Shown here: positions 44,760-56,249 of the stretch, in pieces
Layout: the number at the start of each line of letters is the position of its first letter
How positions within the stretch are numbered: the first letter of the stretch is position 1
NCBI RefSeq assembly: GCF_037975245.1
Contig: NC_092577.1
Location: 20,582,898 to 20,646,897 of the forward strand
Reading direction: 5' to 3'
Length of the DNA: 64,000 nucleotides
Source of the DNA: Apostichopus japonicus
Lineage: Eukaryota > Echinodermata > Holothuroidea > Aspidochirotida > Stichopodidae
Made by a program: the position numbers and the translations under genes
Notes under the pieces: generated by a model
What the model was told of the DNA's origin: nothing
Database searches by the model: none
Seen by the model: only the letters and a program-made list of their open reading frames with translations

Positions 44760-45104
44760 GAGAGGAGGGGAATCTGGTGGGACTTTACCCTCCCCTGCAC
44801 CTGGTTCACACTCCCCTGCACCTGGTTCACCCTCCCCCGTCGTTGCAGACCCCAACCCCGTGCCCGCACCGAGAAAGTCTCCACCAGCTTCCCCCATCAA
44901 CTCGTCCAGTTCCGTTCCCAGTCCGCCGCCGGTATCGCCAGATCCGGTGAATCGGTGATCAGCGAGCCGAAACGTGCCACTGGGACGAGCTGCTACGACG
45001 AGATGGGGGAACCCTCTCTTAAAAGGTCGGCTTCAAGTGATGACTCGGACGACGATATGTCGTCTAGGGCGCGCTTGAAGCTTACGGAATCGCCGTCTTC
45101 GTAG
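44760..45104 (+). pseudogene. ORF1 C-terminal part of B2
   Basis: The last 115 codons are open up to TAG (45102-45104), with the KRATGTSCYDEMGEPSLKRS tail and an acidic SDDSDDDMSS stretch. A 20-nt gap separates it from the ORF2 ATG at 45125. The N-terminal half and knuckles are absent by 5' truncation. A short duplication of TGCACCTGGTTCAC is present near 44795-44825. Confidence 0.8.
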
Positions 45105-45124
45105 TTTTGCCCCATTGCCCTCTC

Positions 45125-48100
45125 ATGGCCCATACACTTTCAGTTGCCACTTTGAACGTGAATGGCATGAGGGATCATCGCAAGCGCAATCGCATTTTCC
45201 AGTATTGTAAATCAATGGAGGTCGACTGCGTTTGCCTGCAAGAAACACATATTTTGGAAGATGTCCCTCTATGGGCTTATGAGTGGGGTGGTGGGCTGCA
45301 TGCTTCGTTTGGTTCGTCTTCATCCTGTGGCACTGTCATCTTTCTGTCACCTCGTCAGGCGGGTTGTGCCACTAGGGTGGAGACGGATCACGAGGGCCGA
45401 TTGGTTTGCATTCTATTCAAGTATCCACAGGGGTAACATCTCCCAATCGGCCTTCTGCTAGACGAGATTTTTTTAACACGCTGCCTTCCTTTGTTCCTGG
45501 TAGTGCGCCGTGTGTCATGGTCGGAGACTTTAACTGTGTCCCAGACTCGGGTCTTCTGTGTCTGCTAGTCCCGACGCTGGGATCACAGAATTGGACAGAT
45601 TCACTTCGGCACACCTTTTAGCCGATGTCTGGAGGCATATGCACCCGTGTAGTACGGTATATACGTGGGTGAGGCCTAACGGTGAAGATGCCTCCAGGAT
45701 AGATCGAGTGTATGCGCCCGTAAGTTTTAAATTTTCGGGTTGCGAGACGCTCAGCTGTCCGCTCTCTGACCATGACACTGTGGTAGCACGTTTTGTTTTG
45801 CCTTCCATTTTCCCGATCGGGCGGGGCCTATGGAAGCTTAACTGTCGGATTCTTGGCGAGGCAGAATTCCGCCAAGGTTTCGAGACCAGGTACAAAGGAT
45901 GGCAAACATTGAAGCCGGCCTTCGCTTCTACATCTCAGTGGTGGGATGATGTCAAGTTGCGCATCAAACGCTACGCAATTCAGTATTGCGTGACCCGCGC
46001 ACGGCGTCGAAGAGAAAAATTCTCGAAGCTGTGCGCGGAGGTGAAGTTTGGCGACCCTTCGGCAGTCATCGCTTTGCAGACTTATCTCGATGAAAAGTAC
46101 CACGGTGCCCGCGTCAGGGCCCGTGTCGAAGCGGTGGAAGCCGAGGAGCGCCCTTCACTGAGGTTTTACCAGTCCGTTAGCTCATCGGCGGGTGAGAGAC
46201 GCGTCCCGTCTGTGCGCGCTACCGATGGGACCGTGGTCAGTGACCCTCACGGCATTGCCCGCGTATATAAAGAGTATTATTCGAGTTTGTTTACGCGTGG
46301 CAATGTCGACTTGTCGGCGCAGGCTGATTTATTGAGGGGAATCTCTAAAACCGTTCCCCACGATGTCAATGATATTTTAGGGGGCGGAATAACCACTGTT
46401 GAGCTTTGGAGGGCGCTTTCGAAGATGAAGAATGGCAAGTCCCCGGGTTCGGACGGGCTTCCGAGGGAGTTCTACCGAACCTTCTGGGCAATAATAGGAC
46501 CGGACATCAGAGCCGTCTTGGAGGACGCCTTCCAAAACGGACTGTTAAACCAAAGTCAACGTCTGGGCATGATTACTTTGCTGCCAAAGTCTGGGGACCC
46601 CTTGGATCCCCAAAACAAGCGTCCGATCACCTTCTTAAATGTGGACTACAAGTTGCTGGCTAAGGCTTTGTGCAACCGCCTTGCACTGGCTATGCCGCAT
46701 CTTGTTGGTGATCTCCAGACTTGTGCAGTGAAGGGTCATTGCATCCAGCAGAACTTGTGGTTGATGCGCGACTTGACCGACTTTGTTATTGAACGTGATC
46801 TGCCATGTGCATTGGTGTCTCTGGACCAGCAGAAGGCTTTTGACATGGTGGATCGCGGTTTTTTAATGAATGTATTGGAGACGTTTCGGTTGCACCCGGT
46901 TTTTCGTAAATGGATTTCTCTTTTGTATCAAGAAAGTTTCAGTTCTGTTATCGTAAATGGGTTTTGTTCGGAGGTTTTTAACGTAGAGAGGGGGGTGCGC
47001 CAGGGGTGCCCTCTGTCTCCATTACTTTATGTTTTGTTTAGCGAGTCCCTCTCTCGTCTTTTGGAAAGGGACTCCAAACTTGTTCCATTCGTTGTGCCAG
47101 GGGGTGCCAAAGTGAAATGCGCTCAATATGCAGATGACGTGACATGTATTGTTTCGAGTCTCGGCTCCTTTCGCGCACTCTCGCAGGATTTATCTATTTT
47201 TGAGAGAGCTACCGGGGCGAAGTTGAATCCAGAAAAGACAAAGGGCCTTCGTCTTGGTAGCTGGAGATACAGAGATTTACCATTCGGTGCGTCGTGGTCG
47301 GATCAGAATATCAAAATTAATGGTATATGGTTCGGCTAAGATGCACCTTGTGATGTCACCTGGAACGAGAGGGCTGAGGTATTTCAGAGCAGACTCGAAA
47401 CCTTTGGCACCCGCTGGCTTTCGATCTTGGGGAAAGTCACCGTTATTAATCGTTTCGTTTCGCCCATCTTGTGGTACCCGGGAGCGGTGTACCCTATTCC
47501 GCGTCGCGTCCTGGTGCGGTTGGAGAGGGCGATTTTTTCATTCATATGGTCTGGTGGTACAGAGCTGGTCAAGAGGGCGGTATTGTACCAAAAACTGGAG
47601 AAGGGGGGACCAGGGGTGGTTCATGTGGGAAGTAAGTTAACTTGTTTGTTATTTAAGCAATTGTTTGTAGCGGTAACTGACCCAGGGTTGCCTTGTTCAT
47701 ATTTTGTACGTTTTTGGGGCGGGTTGCACTTGCGTCGATGGGTTCCGGCGCTGTTTAGCAACAGAGAACCGCATAGTAGCACACCAAGCAGAGTGGTGCG
47801 TGTCATTTGCTGTGCTCTTATTGAGTTGCCCCCTGTTGACCTGTCACGGCCGGCCCTCGTTCTCAGTTCCTTGCGGGATAGGGCCTTGAATGCAATTTTT
47901 GTACAGGGACGTCATCCTGTCGAAGTATGGCGTTCGGTGCATTGAAGGCTGAATGGTTGCAGGCTCCGTGATCTTGCGTGGAGAATTGCACACGGTGCCT
48001 TGGTGACCAATCTGAAAGGTATCACTGGCGATTGGGTGATGGACTGTGCCCGAGGACCGGCTGTGACAGCTTAGAAAGTACTGCCCATGTTTTTTGGCAT

Positions 48101-48478
48101 TGCCCCTTTGTTTTGAACTTGTGGGAGTGGTTTCAGTCCTGGACCGACCGTTTAACGGGAGACCGTTCCTGGTCGGTAGGACAGGGCTTTGTTTTATATG
48201 GATTAGATCCTCCAGTTTGTTCCGTTGCTGTGTTGCAGCGTATCATTTATGTTTGTTCTGTTGTAAAAAAACTTATTTGGAGGAATAGATGTGATATTGT
48301 TTTTAGGGGGAAATTTGCCAGTTGGCAGGCAGTCCTGGAGGCGGTGAAGTCTGACATTCGCCTTCAAGTTGAAGGCGACTTTCGCCGTTTATCTGGGGCT
48401 GCCTTTTTTGGACGGTGGTGTGCTGGGGAAGGCTGTTTTGTTTCGCTGCGTGCTGGTCGTCCTTTTGTGGTTTTTTGA
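45125..48478 (+). pseudogene. ORF2 of B2 (endonuclease / RT), few lesions
   Basis: ATG 45125 (MAHTLSVATLNVNGMR). A net 19-bp loss near 45430 breaks the endonuclease. From about 45558 the frame is open for some 590 codons: SDHDTVV, the linker, GKSPGSDGLP, LDQQKAFDMVD, GVRQGCPLSPLLYV and QYADDVT, all RT catalytic residues present. A TAA at 47337-47339 (Tyr codon in B1) and a TGA near 47943 (Ser codon in B1) follow. The C-terminal CCHC (CPRTGCDSLESTAHVFWHC) is at about 48045-48105. The RT domain itself is intact. Confidence 0.87.
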
Positions 48479-49018
48479 ATGTTTCAGTGGGTGGTTGGGC
48501 GTTTTGTCTGTACAGGTCGGTGGGCGTATGTACTTTTTTCTTTTGGCTCGCTTGACCTGAGTTTCGTTTGTAGGAATGGGGTGGTTTGGTAGTGCCGTTT
48601 GGCCGTGAAGTTTTGTATCCCGTTCGACGGGTCACGTAAAAAGCACAATTTTTTTTAGCTGGGCGTAGTGTGCGTCGTTTAGGCGCAGTGGCGTTTTGCG
48701 CGGAGCCATTTTTTTGGCTATCTTAAGATTTATGTTTTAAAAAATGACATATTTTGTCGATTTTTAAACAAATCACAGGAATGGCCGATTTACCTCAGAT
48801 TTGGGGGGTGGCACGTTCCAGGTCCCTCTATAGTCCAAAAAATATTGGTGACATTTGACCTACTTTCCCGGGTCACGTGATGAAAAAATAGGTAACTTTT
48901 GGGTTATTGTGCATGTCAAACTGACCAAACTCATACACATGATAGAGGGGACCGAGGTCGGTCGAACGATGTACCGCCCACCCCATTGCACCCCCTGGGG
49001 AGGGGGGATTTTTGTATC

Positions 49019-49046
49019 GTACATCATGTACATTTACATGATGTAC
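49019..49046. repeat. Perfect 12-bp inverted repeat with 4-bp loop
   Basis: GTACATCATGTA (49019-49030) and TACATGATGTAC (49035-49046) flank CATT. It sits in a stretch rich in GTACAT and ACATCATG motifs (49015-49115). Confidence 0.9.
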
Positions 49047-49573
49047 TACATACACGTACATTAATGTTGACATGTCCATTATTGTGTACATCATGTTCAC
49101 TATTTGGTACATCAATATCGGGCCACTCCCTACGGGCCAGAGTCACCATCCGAGGCGGGATTTACTCCCAAGTACGGTGGCGTAATCGGTTTTTCGAAAT
49201 CTCGTCTGTGTGGCGCCCTATAGCGTCCCCAGTGATTAAATCGCCCCTATATTTTCAGGGATTGCTTTGATCGGCCTAAAGATCCCACCATTCGACTCCC
49301 CGTAGCCGAAAACCTATGGGAAAAATATTTCATTACTATTAGGGCTTGGGCGCCAGCGGTAATAAGGGCGCATCCCCATGGTGGAGAATGTGCGCCATGT
49401 TGTGCGCCCGTACGCTTGGCACAGTCCGACACAGAATTTAATGCTGAGTAACAATGCCAAAACACCATCTTACTAGCATGTCGCATTCTCGAGTTATGGG
49501 CGAAAAATGGATTTTGGCGAAATGGGGGCGCACTCCGTTTTTATGCAGCGGTAAAGGCACCCCACATAGACTT

Positions 49574-49924
49574 TCTAGCGGACCTTTCGGTCTAGCGGAC
49601 CTTTCGGTCTAGCGGACCTTTCGGTCTAGCGGACCTTTCGGTCTAGCGGACCTTTCGGTCTAGCGGACCTTTCGGTCTAGCGGACCTTTCGGTCTAGCGG
49701 ACCTTTCGGTCTAGCGGACCTTTCGGTCTAGCGGACCTTTCGGTCTAGCGGACCTTTCGGTCTAGCGGACCTTTCGGTCTAGCGGACCTTTCGGTCTAGC
49801 GGACCTTTCGGTCTAGCGGACCTTTCGGTCTAGCGGACCTTTCGGTCTAGCGGACCTTTCGGTCTAGCGGACCTTTCGGTCTAGCGGACCTTTCGGTCTA
49901 GCGGACCTTTCGGTCTAGCGGACC
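49574..49924. repeat. 17-bp satellite, 20 full copies plus 11 bp
   Basis: The unit TCTAGCGGACCTTTCGG is repeated without visible variation. Within the array each GGACC TTTC GGTC can fold as a small hairpin (GACC/GGTC stem, TTTC loop). Perfect homogeneity indicates very recent expansion or an assembly artefact. No spacers exist, so it is not a CRISPR array. Confidence 0.97.
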
Positions 49925-50122
49925 CCGCTCCCGCATGGCGAGTCCCGTAAAAAGCATCTGTAATGTACACATAGCTTGTTATTGTGTAAAAGTAAGTTCA
50001 ATCCTAGCAGGAGAAGTAACAGTAACAAATGGGACAAAACCATGCACAGAATACAGACAGGTTAATGAGCACATGGTGAACACAATGAGATACCAGGGAG
50101 TTGTTTGATACATGTAAGGAGA

Positions 50123-50360
50123 TTAGTAGACAAGGGATGGAAGGAAGAAAGCAACAGGGGAAGAGGAGGGGTAGGAGGTAAACAGTGGAGGGACGAAGAG
50201 AGGATTAAAGGAACAGGGTAGGGAATAAAGTGAAGGACAAAGACAGAAAGGTGTGGAGAGAAAAAAAGAAAAGGGGGTGGAAGAGGGCTGTGAGAAGAGG
50301 AGTGAAGGAGGGGGTGGGGGCGGGGAACAAGGGAAGGAGGGGACAGAAGAAAAGTTAGTC
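50123..50360. repeat. Purine-rich low-complexity tract
   Basis: The plus strand is mostly A and G over about 240 bp (GGAAGGAAGAAAG, GGGAAGAGGAGGGG, GAAGGAGGGGGTGGGGG). It could form triplex or G-rich structures. The proline-rich frame on the minus strand is a by-product of composition. Confidence 0.8.
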
Positions 50361-51600
50361 ATGTCCTTCCTGAATGTTGAGCCCATGAGGTTGAATGGTG
50401 CTAGTGTTAGTGTGAAATTGAATTCTGGCAAAATAGTCTTACAACAGCACTTTGGACCTCACAAGTTTCAGTATACTGTATCAATGACTTCATGTAACTG
50501 TCATAAATCCAATGATACACATTCACAAGATAAAATACCTTAGGAATCTTCAACTCTTCTAAATATTTACTCCAGCTTTCCATAAAGTATTCTTTGGAAA
50601 TGATGCTTTGTTGTTCACCAATGCCAATTTCTATCATTTCCTTCTTCATGCGTGCATAAAGAGAAGTATTTGTATATGACACTGCAAGGTGCACTTATGT
50701 TTTGTGGGGCATGCAATCCCCAATACGTTCGAATAAACACCTCATCCAAGCCAGTGCAGATGTAATTTTGTTCTCATCCTTTTCTTGCCTAAAAGTTTAT
50801 TGCCATGAATTGCATTTTTCTTGTCAGCTTCAAATGATTTTAGACAATCTTTGAATAACTTGCTTACTAATAGCAAAAAACATACAAAATGCTTTCTCAC
50901 ATAAAATCTTCCCACAAATTACACAAATAGAACAAGATTTGTATCTGTTGTGACGTGATCTTTCCTAATGAATCCTAATATTGTCCAGAGTGAATTGCTT
51001 TAGCTCAGTTTCCCTTACTTCACTAACCTCATGTTCTAGGTCATCGTAAACAAGCGATTAGATACAGCTACGATCACAGCAATCAGATTGGAACATAGGC
51101 AGTGGATCAAATGCTTGATCGCGTCTCCTTCGTTTTTATCTCCATACATATATGGAGATTATCTCACACCAATCGTTTCAGTCTGAGGGCTCTTTAAATG
51201 CCTACTAGTTTTTACCCTAATGTCTGTTTGATGTGAAATTTCATCGTAGTGTACATCACAAGATGACACTTAAATGTTACTTATTGATAACATTTTAAAA
51301 TGATCAGAAAGCATTGTTTTGGTACGTTATCCGTAATTTTTTAGCTGATTTTTAATACAGCGCAAGGTACTTAAAGGTATTGCGATGTAGACGTAACCAT
51401 TTGCTCAATTACATCGGTGAACATAGTGTTATTATTTGTTATCGTGACCTGGACCTTTAAATTCAACTCCCTGTCTTTATGATAATTAGATAAAAGCACA
51501 CGGTGATCATGCAGTAATAAGGCAATATTATTGGTTGAATTTATGATTCCTATTGTGATTGGACGAGCGCTTGTCTAGACTGTGCACTTGCTCGTACCAC
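50361..51600. other. Unique AT-rich DNA, no supported gene
   Basis: The minus frame 50694-50407 (95 codons) has no recognised motif and no convincing splice signals. Nothing else was seen. Confidence 0.4.
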
Positions 51601-51644
51601 CCGTGACGTTTTGTATCCCGCATGGCGGGTCACGTGAAAAGCAC
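51601..51644 (+). mobile_element. B6: isolated family B 3' terminus
   Basis: Only about 44 bp: TGACGTTTTGTATCCC, hairpin CCCGCATGGCGGG and CACGTGAAAAGCAC. The hairpin loop sequence ATG matches the composite unit at 49931, unlike B1 and B2. It may be an ultra-short truncated insertion or the end of another non-autonomous unit. Confidence 0.65.
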
Positions 51645-52785
51645 ACCAAACCCAACTCTCCACAATTAGATAGATCCAGTGCAGCAGAATATTGGTATTT
51701 GCGTTCCATATTTACCAAATCCAACTCGTCAGTAGAAGAAAGCGGTAAGTCTATTTATTTAGTAAGTATTTAATGATAATATTTAAATCATAATAATATC
51801 AATTTTGGAGGCCACTGTGTTCGATCTAACGTTACTCCGTTAGTACAGTGGACCTAGCGTAGGTCTAAGTTAAGGCTGATTTGTACTAGTCTATTATTAC
51901 TAGGCCTAGCCTAGGCCTATATACGGTATTGCGAAGTTAGGAACTTTGCTAAGATCGGACACCCATGTTCGTAATATTACAGCAAGGGAAAATGAAAACC
52001 TACCAGTTTTCAAATATGTAATAAAAATCATCAACAAATTCGATGTTAGGTCACAACATTTTACGATCTTCCCACAAAAAATGACCTTTAAAAAATATTT
52101 CCGTCAGGTATTTGAACATTGTGTTAACTTGCATGGATCCTCGCAAAAGTCACTTTTACCAATCAACCACAATTTTCGTTGAATAAAATGAATATATTAT
52201 GAATTGAAGGTAAGAATAAGACCAGTCTATGCCTTTTAACTTTTGGCCGCCATTTTAGTTGGCCGTTCGAATTATACTCCGACGTTGTCAACCTAGGCAT
52301 AGGCTAGGCTGAGCCAATATTTTCCTGTACAGAAAATACAAAATTTTCCGTAAAAAATTTACCGGAATTTCAGAAACTTTCACAATTGATATCTGCTGAG
52401 CAGATCTAATGAAGGGTGAATTTTGTTTCACACGTTTATTTCTTCAGTTCAATGGTTGAAAATCCTCTCATATTCTGTTTCTAAACTATGCAGGGTCCAT
52501 TTAAATAGTAATACTACTAGTACTAGGCTAGTTGTACTCGTAAGTAATATATAACAGTAAGAGTAATGTGAAGTTAGGAACAATGCATAGTCTGAACACC
52601 TTCATTTTCGTAATATTTAAGCATGAGAAAAATAAATCCTACCAGTTCAAATATATGTAATAAAGGCTCCAGCCAGGCCTAGTTGCATTAATACCCCGCC
52701 ACAATTTACCTGCACCCTGTAGGCCTAGGTGGCTGCTTGGTAGCTACGTTCTTAAATGGCTACGTTCTTGATAACGATGCAATCG
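51645..52785. other. Unique AT-rich DNA with AGGCCTA motifs
   Basis: A donor-like GCGGTAAGTC at about 51741 follows a short open stretch, but no supported exon could be built. Clusters of CTAGGCCTAG-like palindromes occur at 51902-51920 and 52670-52730. Confidence 0.4.
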
Positions 52786-53400
52786 TAGCCACTATCCCTA
52801 CTTCCCTCTGACTCTGAATTATTTTCTACTGTTCCCTGTACAAAATGATACACACAAATGAGAAAGATGCAACTGGACCCACCCTAGCCACTCTTCCTAC
52901 ACATTCAGATTTAAACAATTCTTAAACATTTCTCTGTATCAAAAGATAGGCAGAAATGAGAACGCTGCAATTGGAGCCATCTAGCCACTCTTTCTACTCC
53001 CCTCACATTTTTCTTTATTAAAAGATAGGCAGAAATGAGACCGATGCAATCAGAGCCATGGTAGCCACACATTCTACTTCCCTCGGTCTTTATTAGAATG
53101 TAAAAGGGATAGGCAGAAATGAAAACCAAGCCTTCGTAGCCACTATCCTTACTCCCCTCCGACTTAAAATTTTCTTTAACATTTGTTTGTATAAAAAAAT
53201 AGGCCGAAATGAAAACAATGGAATTAAAGCCATCTTAGGCACTCTGCCTGCGACCCTGAGACTAAAAATATTTTTCATTATTTTTCTGGATAAAAGGATA
53301 GGCAGAATTAAGTATGTGTAACTGGGGCCATCATAGCCACTCTGCCTGCTCCCCTCAGACTTAGAATAATTTTCAACATATCTATGAAAAAGTTTCTGGG
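52786..53400. repeat. Degenerate tandem repeat, seven units of about 75-100 bp
   Basis: Each unit contains GATAGGCAGAAATGA, a GCAA..GGAGCCAT segment and TAGCCACTCT followed by a CCCCTC..TTT stretch. TAGCCAC-type starts are at 52786, 52885, 52982, 53062, 53137, 53236 and 53334. Units vary by indels and substitutions. Confidence 0.8.
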
Positions 53401-54156
53401 GTAGAAGAAAAAAAATGCCAATATTTGAAACATGTTTATATCAGTTTGTATTGTCTCTGTTTAGACCAAGTGAGAAAAAAAATTAGGAGGCCCTTCTTTA
53501 ATTTTGTAAACGGCCGCCCGACACATTTTTGGAGACTACCACCTGCCAGGTTAATTTTTAACTTTTTCCTTCAAAATATATAGACTCCCATGTGATGTAC
53601 ATACTAATAAACTATTTCCACATCATTGCAGAGTGATGCTGAAGTCTGTTGAAAAATACTATTTTTTAAATGATTTTTTCAAAAAGAAGTTTTTTAAAGT
53701 ATTGTAGTGATTTCAGTGTGGTGAGAAAGTACATTTTCTAACATTAACTTCTTTACACCCATTGTAGTACATGACTTTAATGAAAGAGTCTTATTTAATC
53801 TTTGTAATCTGTACTCCTGAGAATCTGTAAGTGTTAATTAAAACACCTAATGAGCCATAGGAATAAGTGTTATAAGCATATCTTACCTTGATTTAAAAGC
53901 TTGGGAAAGTTTTACTGCATGCTCTTATAGTACTAATATTCTGCCCTCTCTATTGTGCACAACCCTGAAGACTGCATTCCACCAAACCAAGTCAAATGAC
54001 CCTACAAATTTCAGTATCAAAATTCAATTGTGCCTTTCAGCTCCTGCCTATAATATAATACAACAAATTATAAAGCTAACTCAACAATCAAAACCAGTAA
54101 ACCATAAACACATGAACAAAAATGCTCATGACAACTATTTTCCAATTTCTTCACAG
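53401..54156. other. AT-rich, probably intronic DNA
   Basis: It precedes the exon at 54157 and ends in its pyrimidine-rich acceptor tract. No other element was recognised. Confidence 0.35.
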
Positions 54157-54218
54157 ATAACAGGAAAACAAGTTTCAGCCGAAGCAACCTACACCATCAT
54201 TCGCATAGATAACGAAGA
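54157..54218 (+). CDS. Internal exon of an unidentified host gene
   Basis: The acceptor TTCCAATTTCTTCACAG ends at 54156 and the strong donor GTAAGT starts at 54219. The 62-bp exon encodes ITGKQVSAEATYTIIRIDNE plus two bases. Joined to the exon at 56250 the frame stays open to a stop codon, which supports both exons together. Family not recognised; the alternating polar/hydrophobic pattern suggests beta strands. Confidence 0.55.
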
Positions 54219-54559
54219 GTAAGTTCAATTGACATAGATAATTTCATCACACATGAGCATTTGTGTCCTTCCTTACAAGAAAATTTACATCCTCACCAAT
54301 CACCATATTTGAACAAAACACCACCCTACTATTTAAGTTAAACTCATATATGGTTCAGTTGTAGGTTAACAGCAAATTGAAAGTTTTGGAAGAAAAAACA
54401 GCCTTCCGTTACCTTTGTTTTCACTTTCTGTAAAACAATCAGATATATCTTGGTAGCTGCGGACCGTTAACAATAACTCCAATGTTCAACAATATTCTGT
54501 GATTTGTTCTCAATCTGGTGACCTCAAATTCAAGCATTAAATGAAACTGTGAACCAAGA

Positions 54560-54834
54560 TTCATATATATCATTTTTAGCTCATACCTACAGATTTCATG
54601 GTACAATGTTGAGGATTTGTCACGATACTACTGTGGAAGTGTTACTTTCAGGTTGTTTGTGAATGTAAGATCAAAGGTCAACTAAGGGTCTTTTGTGACC
54701 AGGGCCATGTCCCTCTATTTTCAATAACACTCTTAATTGATGGCCTCCAAACTACCTTGAAAATAGTTGCCACCAAATGTTGACTATATGTACGAAGTTA
54801 CATGTTCATACCAAGTTTCATGTTGATTCAACAA
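54560..54834 (+). repeat. Dispersed repeat copy (AGCTCATACC family), upper part
   Basis: TTTTTAGCTCATACC starts at about 54577, followed by ACAATGTTGAGGATTTGTC and GATCAAAGGTCAACTA as in the copy at 9700-10330. It is interrupted at 54835 by a MITE and resumes at 55576. Confidence 0.65.
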
Positions 54835-55575
54835 CAAGGGCGGCGGAACCGGGGGGGGGGCACGTGCCCCCCCCCCACTTTTCCTCAGATTAAAAATGTG
54901 CCCTTTTTCTACATACAAATTTTTAAATAAAAAAGCGAAACCCAAAGCGAAACCCACGTCAAATGAAATATTTCGGGAAGTTTTAAATGTTTACTACCAC
55001 AGGCGTAGGAGCCCAATTTGATTTGGGGGGGATAACGACTTGGCCGAAAAATATGACCAAAATTTTTCGCGCGCTTGGCGCGCGTTCAGCATTTTAATGT
55101 GCATATCATATAGGCATGCGTTGGTTATTACATCGCATGGCAATAACATACAATCATTTGCCGTGTTATAACCCTTCCAAATCGGTTATAATTATTGGGA
55201 AAGTCGTTACAATAATAATGATCATAATATCAGATTAACCATTGAAAAACACATAGAAAATTACTTTTCTTTCAGTATTTTGACATATTTCATTTGCTTT
55301 CATGCATGTATCGACCGCGTGTGCAGGGACTTGGACTTTATAATGATTTCACCTCATTTTTTCCCCCCTTGTTTCCCAATTTGCACATTAGATACTGCAG
55401 TGCTAGTATGCATTGTTTTCTTGAGGGGGGGGGCGTTGATGGAGTGATGTGTATACGCAAATAAGACAATACAATAACAGTTAAAAGGGTACTAAATATC
55501 AGTCCAATCGAATTTCTGCAAAGTGCCCTTCGACGTTGGTGCCCCCCCAGATTCAAAGTGCTTCCGCCGCCCTTG
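54835..55575. mobile_element. hAT-type MITE with perfect TIRs and 8-bp TSD
   Basis: The TIRs CAAGGGCGGCGGAA and TTCCGCCGCCCTTG are perfect 14-bp inverted repeats. TTCAACAA flanks both sides (54827-54834 and 55576-55583). An 8-bp duplication is characteristic of hAT transposons. The 741-bp body has C/G runs and CGCGCG stretches but no transposase frame. It must be mobilised by an autonomous hAT elsewhere. Confidence 0.93.
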
Positions 55576-55583
55576 TTCAACAA

Positions 55584-55960
55584 TGTCTAGTAATTTGCTT
55601 GTGGTGACCCAAAAAATTTACCTGCAAATTTTCAGCACAATGTACTAAGTTTCATGTTGATCCAACAGTGTCTGGTAATTTGACCTCAAATGACCCCCGG
55701 TGACCCTCGGAATTTTCAGCACGAAATATGGACTACATGTACCAAGTTTCATGTTCATCCAGCTATGTCTAGTTTGAGCCCAAAAATGCCAGGGCCTAAA
55801 CACTTATAGATCAAAACTACCTACCTACCTAACATATGTATCAAGTTTGATCCAATTCCATTCAATACTTTTTGAGTTATGGACGTTTGTTATGAACAAA
55901 GAACAAAAGAAAAAGGACAGAATAACAGAAGGAGAGACATGATGATTTCTTAAGCTGCTC
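55584..55960 (+). repeat. Dispersed repeat copy, lower part
   Basis: Phrases CAAGTTTCATGTTCATCCA and TTTGACCTCAAATGACCCCC recur, related to the minus-strand copy at 63391-63700. Confidence 0.6.
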
Positions 55961-56249
55961 TCCCGCAATTAAAAATGTACCCTGGTTCACATCATATCTG
56001 CTCTGACCAGGGGACAGTAAAACGTGATTTGAATTTCAGCTTGAAACTTCTCCAAACATGCCTCTGTCGCCTTTTGCTGATCGCTGAACGATGATTATCA
56101 GTAAACATGCAAGTGTACCTTCCGAACTGTGTCCGACAACCTTCTCCCTGTCCTTAGAAGGAGACACATTATCTTGAGTGTTTTCCTGTACCAAGAAAAT
56201 AAATTCATCTGCCCTAGTTTATTTACTTTTATTTCTTCTCAAATTTCAG

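Larger units (their letters stand above)
44746..48646 (+). mobile_element. B2: 5'-truncated family B element, best-preserved B ORF2
   Basis: It starts within the ORF1 linker (CCTACTGCTTCACGAG), passes through ORF2 and ends with the CCCGTTCGACGGG hairpin and CACGTAAAAAGCAC tail at 48646. Left flank AATACACTTTTT and right flank AATTTTTTTT are similar but not a clean duplication. Confidence 0.87.
48655..49960 (+). mobile_element. Candidate non-autonomous composite unit ending in a LINE-like tail
   Basis: The unit lies directly after the B2 tail. It has about 900 bp of unique sequence, a 17-bp satellite (49574-49924), and then CCCGCATGGCGAG..CCCGTAAAAAGCA (49931-49956). This ending matches the family B hairpin and tail seen at 51601-51644 (CCCGCATGGCGGG, CACGTGAAAAGCAC). 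No ORF1 or ORF2 motif is present. It may be a parasite of the Tx1-like machinery. Its 5' limit is uncertain; it could also be unrelated DNA next to a degenerate tail. Confidence 0.5.

Noticed and set aside
49574-49924. CRISPR-like array
   Set aside because: Units abut directly with no spacers, and the genome is eukaryotic; it is a simple satellite.
50123-50431. Minus-strand proline/serine-rich open frame
   Set aside because: Frame is created by the purine-rich tract; no splice sites, start context or homology.
51582-51773. Possible exon ending at the donor-like GCGGTAAGTC
   Set aside because: The frame begins inside the B6 tail, no acceptor could be fixed with confidence, and its phase does not join to the exon at 54157.
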